Below are positions 10,947 to 23,814 of a stretch of DNA of 64,000 nt, piece after piece (the first letter of the stretch is position 1; every line of letters starts with the position of its first letter). This DNA is from Eudorina sp. 2006-703-Eu-15. Lineage: Eukaryota; Chlorophyta; Chlorophyceae; Chlamydomonadales; Volvocaceae. Position numbers and translations under genes: made by a program. The notes under the pieces were generated by a model. That model worked only from the letters and a program-made list of their open reading frames with translations, had not been told where the DNA came from and ran no database searches. The stretch covers positions 232,857-296,856 of the forward strand of contig BDSI01000005.1 in NCBI GenBank assembly GCA_003117195.1, given 5' to 3'.

Positions 10947-13900
10947 TCAGGTGCAGTACGGCTGAAACACGCTGGTAAAGGACTTGGACACGCCGCCGCC
11001 GCAGCCACCGGCAGTGGCAGCAGCAGCAGCTGCAGCTGCAGCCGTGGCGACGGTGGTGGCAGTAGCAGTAGCAGTATTGACGGCGGTGGTGGTGGTGGCA
11101 GTAGCAATCGTGGCGCTGGACATAAACACGCCGTATGCCGTACTACAAGCTGTCGTACCGGACCTGATTCCGCTAGCGGCGGCAGACAATCCGTCGGCGG
11201 GCGCGCAAGTCAGCGATTCGCAGCCAAAGCCACTGAAACGCCGCGCGGCCCCAGCGCCCGCGACTGCAGACCGGTCGGCGGCGCCGCCAGTGCCGCCGCT
11301 GGACGCGTCGTCGGCGGTTGCGACCCCGGCGGATGCGGTGCCCCCGGGCGACATGGCGCCGCTGGGGATGCGAAGCAAGGATCCGTGCCTGGCGGCGGCG
11401 GCGCCGCCGCCGCTGCCGGCGCCGCCGCCGATGCTGGCGCCGGCGCTGCCGCTGCCGCCGCCGATGGGCAGGAGAGCCCAGGAGGCGTGGTGATGGGGCC
11501 TCGGACTGGATACGCCCCAGCTGCCGCCGGAGCTTGTCGGGACCACCGGCGCCGCGGCGGCGCCGCCACCGCCACCGCCGCCGCCGCGGCGGCGGCCGTC
11601 AGAGCCGACGGCCACCGGCGGTGTCCAGAGAAACGTGTCCTGTACCCGGAAGAGGGACCAGCAACGCAAGGGGGGAGCGGTCAGCTCGTGAAACACCTGG
11701 TCGGGTCGGGTGTGGATACGGGGTACGCGGGGTACGTTTGCGACACTCGTCTGCCTCCCGCCCGCATGGAGGGGTGTCCAGAGGCACCCACACTCCCACA
11801 CCGTTGGGTTTCCCAACTGTCCCAACTGTCCCAACTGTCCCAACTGACGCTGTGTCTGTTTCTGCCTCCGGCAGATCCCTCTCAGCGCGGGTGTTTCGCG
11901 GCATCGGCTTCTTCGATGTGGGGGGTTGCGGGCCTTCCCGCGCCAACTGGAGATAATAAGTTGGCGACCCTCATCATGCCGTGCGGTGCGGTGCGGTGCC
12001 GTGCGGGCCCAAACAAAGCCAATACCACACACCCACAAGCAAGCCCGCCGACCCGCCGACCCACCGACCCACCATGTGGCCCTTGCCCTTCACGTCGATG
12101 CCGCCCGTCGCCACCCATCCGGCGTCACGTTCCTCCGCCGGGAGCAGAAGTGCGTGTGTGGCGGCGGACACGTGTACGGCACCCGGTTTGCCCGTACTCT
12201 CCTGCGGTGTAAGCGCGTGTGCGTGTGTGCGTGTGCAGGTAGGTACGGGAGGTGGTACGGGAGGTAGGGGTCAACCAGCTGCAAGCTCATGACGTCATGT
12301 CACGTGAAGCTTGTTTGCGTGTGCCTGACAGGTGCGTATGCCGAGGGGCATTGCCGTACTCCGACCGCACCGCTGCGAAATATTGCCGTACTCCGACCGC
12401 ACCATCCCTGGATTCGCGATCCCTGGTGTCCTGGGTTACCTGAACCCGGACATACGGCGACGCAACGCACGAGGTACGGCACCGGCCGAGTACGTAATCA
12501 CGACGCGTGCGCCGGGGCATCAAGTACTGAAGTAAGTACGGCAGGGAGTTGGATTTCCCCCCCCCCGCGGGCCCTAAACTCCCCACCCACCCACCCACCC
12601 ACCCACCATGCGGCTCGCGGTGTTCACGGTGTCCCCTGCGACCGGTTCCAGATAACAGTGGGTGGGGGGACGAGATTGTTGGTGTGGCGGGGGACGACAT
12701 GTGGGTGGTGGTGGTGGTGGTGGTGGTATGGATGGAGGAGGGAGGACGATCAGTCACAGCGGGTAAGCGGGTCAGTGGCGATGCGAGGTCCTTTAGGAGA
12801 CCCCTTCAGCTCACCGAACAGACAGAACCGGGGCATCTTGAGCCCCACCACGCCGCTGGTGGCGGGGCCGCTGTGGATGCCCACACGCAGCTGCACCGGC
12901 TCGCCGGTGGAGGGCATCCGCAGCGTCGCAGCCTCCCGCAGCATAGCCCGCGCGAAGGATAGCACCCGCGCGGCGTGCAGCGGGTCCGTCTCGCCCGGAG
13001 GCCGCACCGAAACCACGCGCCCGGCGCAGCCCGCCGACTCGTCCCGCGCCATGAGGCCCCCCGCCACCATGTAGCAGTCGCCGATGGTCTCCACCTTGTA
13101 CACGCCGTACACGTCCGTCAGGCTGCGGCATCGTGGCCACGGCGGCGGCAGGAGGAGGAGGCGGAGGAGGAGGGGGAGGCGAGTCGCCGCATACCCGCAT
13201 TATTGTGGTGTGTGTTGCGATGTCAAGGGAGACAAGGGAGACAAGGGAGATAAGGGAGACGGAACAGGGGACAAGGTAATGAATTGGCTGACTGGCTGGC
13301 TGCCCGGCCGGCCGGCTGCCGGCGTGCCGGGTTCCGTCCACATCAGGCTCGTCCACATCAGGTACGTCCACATCAGGTACGTCCACATCAGGTACGGTAC
13401 ACATGCGGGATAAACAACCGAGTACCCTATACGACTGACAATATATGAAAACTACATCCTATGGTTTGTTCGTAAAACAACCGCCGTGCCCTTCGGCGCG
13501 CGTTGCCCCTTGGGTTTAGGTTTGAACAGCGGGTGAGTGCGGCCCCTCATCGCGCCGCTCTTCTGGCCCCGCAAAAGGAGGTGTGAGTGCTTCGGCGGTC
13601 TTCCCGTTAGGGCTGGGGTAGCACGCTGCAGCCCTCCCTTGGCCACATGGCGAGCGTCAGCAACCCCCGGTCGGACGGACAGACAATCACAGCGACGCAG
13701 CGGTCACTTGAGACGGACCAAGGGTCGGTCCCCGGCGGACCCGACCCGTGGGTCGCCTCCGTGCCGTACCTGTCGAACCGCGTGAAGAGCTGGTTGAGGA
13801 AGGACATGACCACAGCGGGGGAGACCTGCTTAGACATGTCAGTGAAGCCCTTGATGTCTGTACGGCACACCGGGCAGGGCGGGGCCAACAGGTGCGGTTT

Positions 13901-16900
13901 GCAAAACACGGCGCTTGACTTGAATGTCGTACTCTTGATGCGGTGCACAGCGGCCTCGCTGCGGGTGCGGGACCTGGGAAGTGTGAGAACACGGCATCCA
14001 CGTCGCGGCCGGCACTGCACTCCGGCACTGCACTCCGGCACTGCACGCCGCGCCCACCCTCGCCGCGTCCTTGCCCCCCAAGTTCCCCGATCTGCCGACG
14101 GCATCTGAACCGTCTCAACTACCTGTCAACTACCCCAACCGCTTACCCGCAAACAGCACGCTGATGCACTCGTGCGACGTCGCCAGCTCCAGAGGATCCT
14201 GTCACACGGTCGCGTGGGTAGGTTAGGGTAGGTTAGGGTAGGTTAGGGTTAAGGTGGGCTGGTGGGGTAGGTGGGCAATGTGTCGCTGGTTCTGTATGCT
14301 CTGGGTGTAAGTCCTCAGGCCAGGCAAGGCAGGAGTGCGTGCTGTGCCTCTTGCACAGCACGAGATATGTGTCTCGCAGACTCGCACACCCCCCCAGGAT
14401 ATCACCCACCGGCATGTCCCTCATCAGCCCCAGCCCGCTGCGGGGCCCGCCGCCGGGTCCGCCGGGTCCACCGCCGCCGCCGCCGCCGCCGCCCTCCCGC
14501 CTCTCCCGCTGCGCCTCCTGCCAGCGGTGCTGCGTCATATGCTGTACGACGTGCCGCGGGAAGATGTCCGCCAGCAAGCGGTGCTCGGCCTCCAAGACCT
14601 CCACCAGCGCCGCCTCCGTCTCCACCTGACCCATGGGACAGCATCAGACCCATGGGACAACATCAGACCCAAGGGACAGCATCAGACCCATAGGACAACA
14701 TCAGACCCATGGGACAACATCAGACCCAAGGGACAGCATCAGACCCATAGGACAACATCAGACCCATAGGACAACATCAGACCCATGGGACAACATCAGA
14801 CCCATGGGACAACATCAGACCCATGGGACAACATCAGACCCATGGGACAACATCAGACCCATGGGACAACATCAGACCCATGGGACGACGGGATGATGGG
14901 ACGAGATCAGACCGAAACGTGTCGGAACATCGGGTGGCCTGGCGGGCGGTTGGACGCGCGCCGACGTCGAGTGCGCCCACCCCCCACGGTGACGTAACCT
15001 GGACAGGGTCCTCGGCCCTCGCCCTTTATTCAGAGGCGGCTTGCCCTTCTCGCCACCCCCTTGCCCCGCCAGCCGCCACCCCACCCGACCGCCCCACTCA
15101 CCACCACCACATATCCACGGTGACACGCACCGACACCTAAACCCTAAAACGTATCACCACCTACGGCATCCCGCTGGCTTGCTGGCGCTCACCCGGCAGG
15201 TGACGTCCGTCTGTATGACCAGCAGCACCGGGGCGCCGCTGAGCGGGTCCAGGGAGGAACGAATCGCCACCTCGTGCCATTGGTCGGCCGCCGCCGCCGC
15301 CGTCCCCAACGCGGCCAGAGACGACGCGGCGGCGGCGGCCGCCGCCGCGACCGCGGCCCATGGGTCCACCAACGGCGGGTGAGTGTACGGCGGCGGAGTG
15401 ATCTCCGGCTGCGCGGGCACGGCAACGGCGGCGGGATCCGGCTGTGGCGGCGGCTGTAGCCGCATGTTCAGCGATGGCGCCTGAGGCGCCGGCGGCGCCG
15501 CCAGGTGCTGCTGCTGCTGCTGCTGCTGTCCCTGCTGAGGATGAGTAAGCGACGGCGGCGTCGGCGGCGGCGGTGACGTCATCGGCGACACGGGGGCGTG
15601 GGTGCTTCGCGTCGGCGGCGCGGAGTCCTGCAGCTCCTCTTGCTGCGACACCGGCTGTACAACCGGTGGCGGCGCCGCCGCCGCCGCCGACGGCCTGGGT
15701 GCCACCATCGGCGGCGGCGGAGGTCCCGCGGTCGAGAGAGATCCCGCGGCGCAGTCCTGCAGCGTCTCTAGCAGCGTACCGCACGTGTCCGTCGTGAAAC
15801 CGCCGGCGTCGTCGGTACGGCCATCGCCGCCGCCGCCGCCAGCGTCGTCGTCGTCGTCCATCGTGGTGTCGTCCCCCAGGAGCGCCGCCAGCGACCGAGA
15901 CAACGAAGAGGCGGTACTGAGGCGTCGGCGGGAGAAGCCCGCCGCCGCCGCGGGGCTGCCGCCACCGCCGTCGTCGCCGCCGCCGCCGCCGCCACCGCCG
16001 CCGCCGCCGTCACGGCGGTCGGTGGTTATGGTCAGCGCACGGACGAGGTGCCTCAGTCGCCTCCTGTGCGCTAGGGAGTACGGCGACGGCGGCCGCGGGC
16101 TCAGCGGGGCGGCGGCGGCGACGCCGCCGCCGCCAGCACTGTTCCTGACGCTCCCGTCGCCGTTCGGAGGCGACGGGCCGTGGACGCCGTCAGAGCCCGT
16201 CGCCGCCGCCGTCAGGTCTCCCCGAACCATCTGCAGTTCACTCGAGAGCTGCGTAGGGCCCGACCTGGGTCCTGTGGACCGAAGGGACGACGGGCCCGTA
16301 CGGAAGCCGGTCGCGGTGATGGTGGCGGCGCCGCCGCCGTCCTCGTCCCTGACGAACCTGCCGCCTGATGATGACGTAAGCATGGCTGACGTCAGCGTGC
16401 AAATGGGTCGCGACGTCGCATCCGGGCCGCACATGGAGAATCTAGAGGGCAGCGGTAGCGCGCTTACTAAGGTCGCGGCAGGTGCTACCGCCGTCACAGA
16501 CGACGACGACGACGGCCCGGCTGGCCATGCCGTCCGTGGTGGCGGCAGCGGCAGCGGCAGCTGCCCACCGTACGTCATTGCGTCGCATCCGATCCCGATG
16601 CTGGCACCAACGCCGCCGCCGCGGCCGCCGCCGCCAAGGGTGTAGTCGCCAGCTAAGCTGCAGGTTCTACTGCCGCCGCGCAGGGACGCGCCGTCACTGA
16701 CCCATGGGGCGAGAGGCGCGGCCAAGTTGACGGACGTGGCCACCATCCCTCGTTTGCCCGCGCCCGCCGGGGCGACTTCACTTGCACTCAGCGGCTGTGC
16801 ACTGCCGGCCCCGCTGCCGCTGCCGCCGCCGCCGGCGCCGCCGCTGCCGCCGCCAAGGGACGCCCCCCCGCCGCGCATCCCCAGACTGCTGCGATCGATG

Positions 16901-19900
16901 TGCAGCAGGCCCGCCGTCATCGTTGCTACAGCCTGTGTAAAACACATGGACACACTCTGGGACCGGGGGGACACACCAGCGTCCGGCCGACCCACGGGTC
17001 GGGATGCGAACATGCCCGAGCTGGCTGATGCGGCGCCCGGGCTCTGGCCCGCGGGCAGAGCGCAGAGAGGCGAAGCTACAGCCGCCGTGGAGGCTTTGGA
17101 AGCCGAGCGCGACGCCATTTTGTACGACGCCAGGTTGTACGACGTGTTGGAGGTGGCCCATTGAGATGCCTCCGTGCCGGTTGGTGAGACGGCGCGGGCT
17201 GTAGCCGCCGCCTCGAGTGTGGCTACTGCCGTATCTTGTTCCATGTCCGTGCTGCCTGCCGCCGCAGGCGAAGGCAGCCCGCCGGCTCCCAGATGGCAGC
17301 AAGCAGCAGTGGCAGTAGTAGTAGCAGTAGTAGTAGTAGTAGCAGTAGCAGTAGCAGCAGCAGTAGCAGCAGGGCCCGCAGCCGCAACTGCGGCTGAGAT
17401 TTCACCGGCCACATCTGACGGCAGCTTTGCTGTTGCCGTACTGTTGTGCCTGTGAAGACCCGCGCACAGGTCAAAGCTGACGGAGACCCCTTCCGCGCCG
17501 CTACAGCTGCTGCTGACGTGCCTGTCGACTCCGCCGCCACCGCCGCCGCTGCTGCCGCCGCCGCCGCTCGGTGAGCTGCTGTCGCTGACGTCGAAGCCGC
17601 CACCTCCGTCATCCCTGCTACCGCCGTTACCCTTGCCCCCTCGCTTCTCCTTTGCGTCAACGACACTACGTCGCATCAATGACCCACGGGCCATTGACCC
17701 ACGGGTCAACGACCCATTGGCCAGTGACCCACGGGTAGCATGCGGGACGAGTTCGTACTGACAGCTGCCGGACCACGACAGCCTGGGCTGGGGGGCCGAT
17801 GCGTACCTCCCAGCCGTCAGCGGCGCCAATTTGTACGGCATGGCGCCCAGAGAAGGGCTAGAGGGTGTCGTACTGGTCGTGCTGGTGTCCGGCAAGACAC
17901 CCGCGTTGGCGAGGGAGACCGAGGCTGTAGGAGACAGGATGGGGTCCTGCATGATTACGGCTGTGGCTGTGGCCGCAGCCGTGACAGAAGCTGGGTTTGC
18001 CGTACTTGTCGTAGATGTCGTACCTGCCTCAGCGCAGGTAACGTCAGCCGATGGGACGCCGTCCCTGTCGACAGTCACGGCCGTACCGCCGCTCAGCCGC
18101 TGCTGCGATTCTTCATGGCTACTGCTGCCGCCACCGCTGCTACTGCCTTCCGCAACGTCTCGCGAGCAACTTCGCCTCGATGAGCTCTGATCGTCCCGCG
18201 CTCGGCTGGGCGTCTGCGCGGGCTTGTACGGCAATCGCGGCGCCCGCAAGGTTCGACTGGCGGGGGTCGCCGTCGCCGCCGCCGCCGCCGTGTCGGGCGC
18301 GCTGTGTCCCACTGACCCATGGGTCCATGCTGCGGTGGAAGCCGCCGACAACCACAGCGCGCCGTCGGTCGAGGCGGCGGATTCGAGCAAGCAGACAGCG
18401 GCGGCGGCTGCCGGCACTGCCAACAGCACGTGGCGGCCCACAAGGTGTGCGTCGGCCGTCGCGACGTGCGGCGCGGTGGCCGCGTCGCCGCCGCCGCCGC
18501 TGCCGCCGCCACTGGCCGCGCCGCCACGGCTGCCGCCGCCCGGCACGCGGCACGCGCCGCCGGCAGCGAGCAACGCCAGTCCCAGCACCGCCCCATTGTC
18601 CTGTAGTATGGCGCTCAACGACGGCTCCTGAAATAGCCAGCTGTGACCCGCCGCCACTGACACCGCCGCCGCCGCCGCCGCCGCTGCAACGGTGGCCACC
18701 TCCGGCGCGGCGCCGTCGCCGGGATGCAGCATCGCTTCCTTTTCCTGGCTCTGAAACCATGAATGCGCGCCGTCTGCGCCTTCGCGCCAGCCTTTCACTG
18801 GCCAGCTGCACGGAACGCCCGACGACGGCGAAGCGGACGACACGCTGGCTGCGTGTACGGCAGTCAGCTGCAGCTCCGTGTGCTCGAGTCGCTGCTCGTC
18901 CGCAATGACGGGGCCGTACGTCGTGCAGGCGGATGCCGCCACCGAGACAGCCACTGCGGGCAACGGCGCTGTGCGGCTACTGCCGCCAACGGTACGTGAC
19001 GATGCCGCCTCCGCCGCCTCCGCCGCCGGGGACAAGCGGCCGTCGGCCTCCGCCGTGCCGTCGACTGTCTCCATTGGCGCCACGAACGGCGTCAGAGCGT
19101 CTTCCGACGACGACGACGACGACGACGGCGCCGCGCCCTTAGCACCTGTCGCCGCCGTCGCCGCCGGGCGCGAGTCCGCGTCCGCGTCCGCCGACTCCAC
19201 TATCGCCGCCGCCTCTGCCTCTGCCGCCTCCACCGACGCCAACGGCAGCGGCGCCGCGCCGGCAGCGGCCAAGAAACGAGAGCTTGGCGAACGACTCGCG
19301 GCGGCGGCCACAAACATGCGCGAGCGGACGCCGCTGAAACTGACCGTGCGGCCCGCCGGTGAGAAGAGCGGCGACACCGGCCGCGGTGCCTGCTGCTGCT
19401 GCTGCTGTGGCGGCGGCGGCAGCGGCGCATCCGACGGCGGCAGGAGTGCCCGCTGCCTCCGCTGCTGCGCAACGCTGCCGTCCGGCGCCGCCGTCAATGC
19501 GAAGCCCATCTGGCGCCGCGGGCTGCACGTGCTGCTGATTCGGCCCCGGCTGCCGTCGGGAGGACCGCCCTCGCCGCCGCCACCGCACGTGACGTCGCCG
19601 CCGCAGCTTGCAACCAAAGACCACTCGCTGGCCGACCGCAGCTGTGATTCAAGCAGCGGCTGCAGCGCGAACAAGCCCACTCGCGCCGAAACATCATCCG
19701 TCGCGCAGCCGATGCCGCCTCGTTCCGTCGTGCCGGTCGTCCAAGTAAACAGGGCAGACGGCTGCGGCGCCGCCACCTTCGCCGCTGCACCGGCGACGGC
19801 GGCGGCAGCCGTAGTCGGCAGCGCCACTGCGACGCCTCCGACGGTCGGGCCCTGGACGGCGGTACGGCTTTCCGCCGCCGCCGCCTCAGCTGCCGCCGCT

Positions 19901-22900
19901 GCGGCCGCCGCCGCCAGGGAATCGGCGGTGTGAACAGTCAAATGCCTGGACATGTTGCTTGGCACGGAGGCGCCCCGCGACAGCATCGGCAGAAAACCAT
20001 CGTCGTCCTCCACGGCGCCACATCCCCGTCGCCGTACGACACACCTGACGGCGCCGCCGTCACCGCCGCCGACGGTTGTACTGCGGCGCGCCATGGCGCC
20101 CTGTACACCGCCCCCCGCCGCCGAACCCCCCGCCGCCGTCAACATATCGACGGCGGCGGTGTTAATCTCCGTCGTACGGATCGCGGCGGCGAGGGTTCCG
20201 GACAGAGTGGACAGTGCCGTACACCAGGGCGGCGGCGCCGCCGCCGACGCTTCCCCGATGATGGGAATCAAGCTGGATGAGGTGGCGGCGGCGGTCGTGA
20301 CCGTGGTCCGGGTGGTGGCGGCGGCGGCCGCGGCGGCGGCGGCGGCGTCGGGGCCGATTCCCAGCAACTGCGGCATGCGGACCATGCCTCGCCACTCCTG
20401 CAGCAGGCAGGCACACAATGCGACCGCGCAATGCGCGCCGTCCTCAGCCTCGTCCTCGTTCTACCGACACACGACCGTCAACGGCCTCGACGGCCTCATG
20501 ACCTGCCCCCGACCCGGCCGCCTGCCCCTGCCCCTGCCCCTGCCCCTGACCTGATCTTATCGAACCTTGGTCCAATCTATACGACAGCTGGGCCCCGGGG
20601 TACCAAACCCAGTGCGATTCATAACACTGGGCGGGTGATGCTGGGCAGGTTTGATGCGACGACGGACTTGGACGAGACCACGACCCCTGGGTCAGTTGGA
20701 TGAAGGAGGCTGTAATAATGCGTCTAACGCAATGCGGTCAGCTGTGGGTTAGGGCACTCGCCATCCGACCCACCATGGAGTGATGGGCTGCGCGTGCGTA
20801 TGTGTGCGTATGTGTGTGCGTATGTGTGTGTAAGCGATCACAGATGCTCCACCAGCGCAACCCACACGCGCTGCTCACCTCCCCCCGCCGGACCGCCTGC
20901 AGTGCGTCCTCCAGCCGCTCCGGGTCCGCACCAAACAGTTGCACCAGGGAGGGCATCCAGCCGTTCCCTCCGCCACCGCAACCGCCACAGCCACCACCAA
21001 CACCAATACCAACACCAGTGGCGTCGCCTGCTGTAGCAGAGGCATCGCTGGCCGTCGCCGCCTCCGGCGTCCCGCCTGCGGCGGCTGTAGCAGCCCCGGG
21101 GACCGGGATCGCAGCCGACTGTTGCGGTTGGGGCGGCTGTAGCCGACCCGGGGCCAGCTCCCCCAGGCCGACGCGGTAGCCCATGAAGCGCACGCTGGCG
21201 GCGTTCTGGTGCAGTACAAAACTGTACGGGACATGTACGGAAGGCAGTCGTGCGGAGAAAACAATTTAGTGAGGATTGGGACGAACGGTTGTACACCCGT
21301 CTTGCACCAACTGTCAACCACCAACCGCCAACCGCCGAAACTCACCCTCTGTGGTCGAAGACCGTCACGATGGAGGGAATGCGGGAGAGCATCCAGTAGT
21401 CCCACTGCATCTGGTACGACAGATCCTGCCGCTGGTACGGCACTTCGAGCTCCAGAACCAGCCCGTGGATCAGATGCCCACCGTACATCCGTACGTCGGC
21501 GGGTTGGCTGTCGTCGCGAGCGGCCGCGGTATCGTTCTCCCCCTCGCCGGTAGGTACCTGGTCATCCAAAACCACAACCGGGGACGCCTGCGGATCGGAC
21601 GTCGCGGATGGTGTCGCGGGCGGGAGGGGCAGGGGCCGCAGATCAAACAGCGAGTTGGCAGTCAGACGGGCCCGGGGGCCACAGGGGGGAAGAATGTTGT
21701 ATCGGAGATTGGTAAAGACATATCCATACTGCGCTGCTGCCGGAGAGGGGGGCAAGCGGCGCAGCAAGGCGAGGTGTACCCCTCCGCCCTCACCCGCAGA
21801 CACCACATCTGGCCGCCGCCGGCGCCCAGTCGGCCCCTCAGCGGGACCCAGTGGCCGCCAGTGCGGCCGGCGCCGGGCACCAGCGCCCCGGAGCGGCCGC
21901 CTCCGCCTCCGCCACTGCCACCGCCTCCGTCGCCTCGCTCCGAGACCTCCGGTTGCTCCCACGTCAGCAGGCGCCTGCGTCACATCGAGGGGTCAACCAG
22001 TCGTACGACGGGCGGGCGGGAGACGCCGTCGATGCCCATGAAAGGCAGGAAGCACTTACATACAGTGTGTACGAAGTGTGTACGACTGGTGTCCCCACGG
22101 GGGGGACCGCCCCTCACACGTGCGTACGGCGAGGCCCTGTGCCGTACAAATGGGTGCCGTACAAATGGGTTTTGCACCCGCTCGCTTCCCGCTCTGATGG
22201 GGTCTCGTCCGGGGGTGTGACATCACGAGCTCAGGAGGGCCGGGGGGCTTGCACGTTTCCCGTTCGCTGTCCCCACCGAGTCACACACGCCACCGAGCCA
22301 CCGACCTAAAACCCAATTGAGCACAGCTGCCTCCAGCGGCGGCGGACAAGCGGGGAAGAGGACCGTTGTCCGCGTAGAGGGTTTACAGCTTCACCGAGGG
22401 CCAGCGCTGTGAATCCGAGACTCCACACCCGCCGGGGGCTTGCTACAGCGGCGGCGTGACGGCCGCCGACCGCTCCCGCACCGGCAGTGAGCCGGCAGCG
22501 GCTCATGCCCCCACCGCCCACCAGTCACCACCCACCACTCACCACGCACCGCCATACAGCCCCCGCCCGGCGGCACATAGACCCCACCCGCCCCCGTCTG
22601 ACTTTGACCGACCGTTTGCGTCACCACCCCCACCGGCGAACGGGGGGTCGCAACCGCCCCCCGCCCCAACCTACTGCGCCAGGTCGTGGAGGGTGGTCCG
22701 CAGCGCCGGGTCCTCCTCCAGGCTGCTGGCCAGCGCTCTCAGGAAGTCCTGGGTGGGGCGGCGAGGAGGGGATGGCGAGGAGGGGATGGGCGAGGAGGGG
22801 ATGGGCGAGGAGGGGGTGGGCGAGGAGGGGGTGGGCGAGGAGGGGGTGGACGAGGAGAGGGGAAGTAAAGGGACGTGGAGGGGCGTGGAGGACTCCCTCT

Positions 22901-23814
22901 TGCCACACAAAATGCTACACGGTGGCTTCCGTTTGCTCTACAAATCGGGGCAGTTCAAGCGTTCGTTAAACACATCATAAATTGTTTCCAACACGGAGAC
23001 GCCGCAGACGATAGGCCGCGTGCGCTTCTCCGCATTCAGTCAAGACGCGCAGGCGCCTCCGGCACTTACTTGCTTCATGATCAACAGAATCAATCCTCCC
23101 CTGTCTCAGATCCGATGGACCGATCGATCCCTCCCTCGTTGCAATCGCCGGCCCCATACCCGCCCGGTGATCGCCCCATCCCCGCCCGGTGTTGCTCACC
23201 CACCCACCTACTTACCTACCTACCTACCTACCTACCTACCTACCTACCTACCTACCTACCTACCTACCTACCTACCTACCTACCTACCTACCTACCTACC
23301 TACCTACCTACCTACCTACCTTCGTGCAAATCGGGGCGTTCGCGTATATCACCGCCCTTACCGCTTACACCCGTCCACGCCCGCACCTGGCCGCCGCGGC
23401 TGAGGCCCAGGGCTCCGTTGGCCTCCGCCGCCACCCCATTGGCCGCCTCGCAGCGGAGCGCCACTGACCTGTGGGTCACCGACCCGTGGGCCTCCGCCGG
23501 AAACATCGTCGCCGGCGGCACCAGCAGCAGCTGCACTTCCGGCTCATGATCGCTGCCGTCACCGGGCCGCTGCCGGTACCTGCCGCCGGTGCTGCTGCTG
23601 CGGCTCCACTGCTGCCGGTGCCGCAAGGCCGCGTCGGGAACTTCGCAGATGACGCAGATGGGGTCCCTTGCAGAGCAGCCGACGAGGTGGGGCGCGCCCG
23701 GGGCTGAGGGTCCCAGATGATGGGCTCGATGGACGCTCAACAGGACGGTTGGGACGGCGCTCGCAAGCACAGAGTCCAGCAGTGCCGAGAGTGTCTTGTA
23801 ATTGTGTTCGAGGC
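10947..23814 (-). CDS. PAS-domain class III guanylyl cyclase (5' end unresolved)
   Basis: Predicted to convert GTP to cGMP. Phase-consistent minus-strand exons: 23814-23387, 22748-22676, 21974-21794, 21587-21346, 21221-20879, 20397-15193, 14625-14410, 14198-14147, 13857-13770, 13122-12815, 12635-12607, 12201-12073, 11639-10947 (TGA). They encode about 2,660 residues. The PAS first half (SRIPSIVTVFDHRG, SVRFMGYRVG, LVQLFGADPERL) lies in 21587-20879. Its end (WHEVAIRSSLDPLSG, VIQTDVT) is at the close of the 5.2 kb exon, about 1,700 low-complexity residues later. The helical linker EHRLLADIFPRHVV precedes the catalytic domain: LFADIKGFT (metal Asp), KVETIGDCY (second Asp; Glu selects guanine), MPRFCLFGDTVNTASRM (Cys selects guanine; transition-state Asn and Arg) and GGIDVKGKGHM. 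All key residues are present. A Gly/Ala/Thr-rich tail follows. The N-terminal exons above 23814, and whether the protein has membrane segments, are unresolved; coding-like sequence continues to about 24.1 kb. Confidence 0.92.
14632..14888. repeat. 19-bp tandem array (CATGGGACAACATCAGACC)
   Basis: About 13 copies of a 19-bp unit, with occasional AAGGGACAG or ATAGGACAA variants, filling the cyclase intron 14626-15192. The unit contains most of the GACCCATGGG palindrome that is common in this window. Confidence 0.95.
21692..21750 (-). repeat. Composite intron repeat, block B copy (cyclase intron)
   Basis: On the minus strand this reads GGCAGCAGCGCAGTATGGAT followed by ATGTCTTTACCAATCTCCGA, matching block B in other genes. 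It lies in the cyclase intron 21588-21793, in the sense orientation of the gene. Confidence 0.8.
22755..22865. repeat. 15-bp tandem array (GAGGAGGGGATGGGC)
   Basis: About seven copies of a purine-rich 15-bp unit in the cyclase intron 22749-23386. Confidence 0.9.
23206..23321. repeat. (TACC)n tetranucleotide microsatellite
   Basis: About 28 uninterrupted TACC units in the cyclase intron 22749-23386. Confidence 0.97.

Noticed and set aside
14217..14252. TAGGTTAGGG repeats resembling telomere DNA
   Set aside because: Only about three short units, interior to a gene, and not the TTTTAGGG unit typical of Chlamydomonas-type algae.
15161..20431. Many plus-strand open frames across the giant cyclase exon
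   Set aside because: They are shadows of a GC-rich low-complexity exon; only the minus-strand frame is open throughout and connects in phase at both ends to PAS and cyclase exons.
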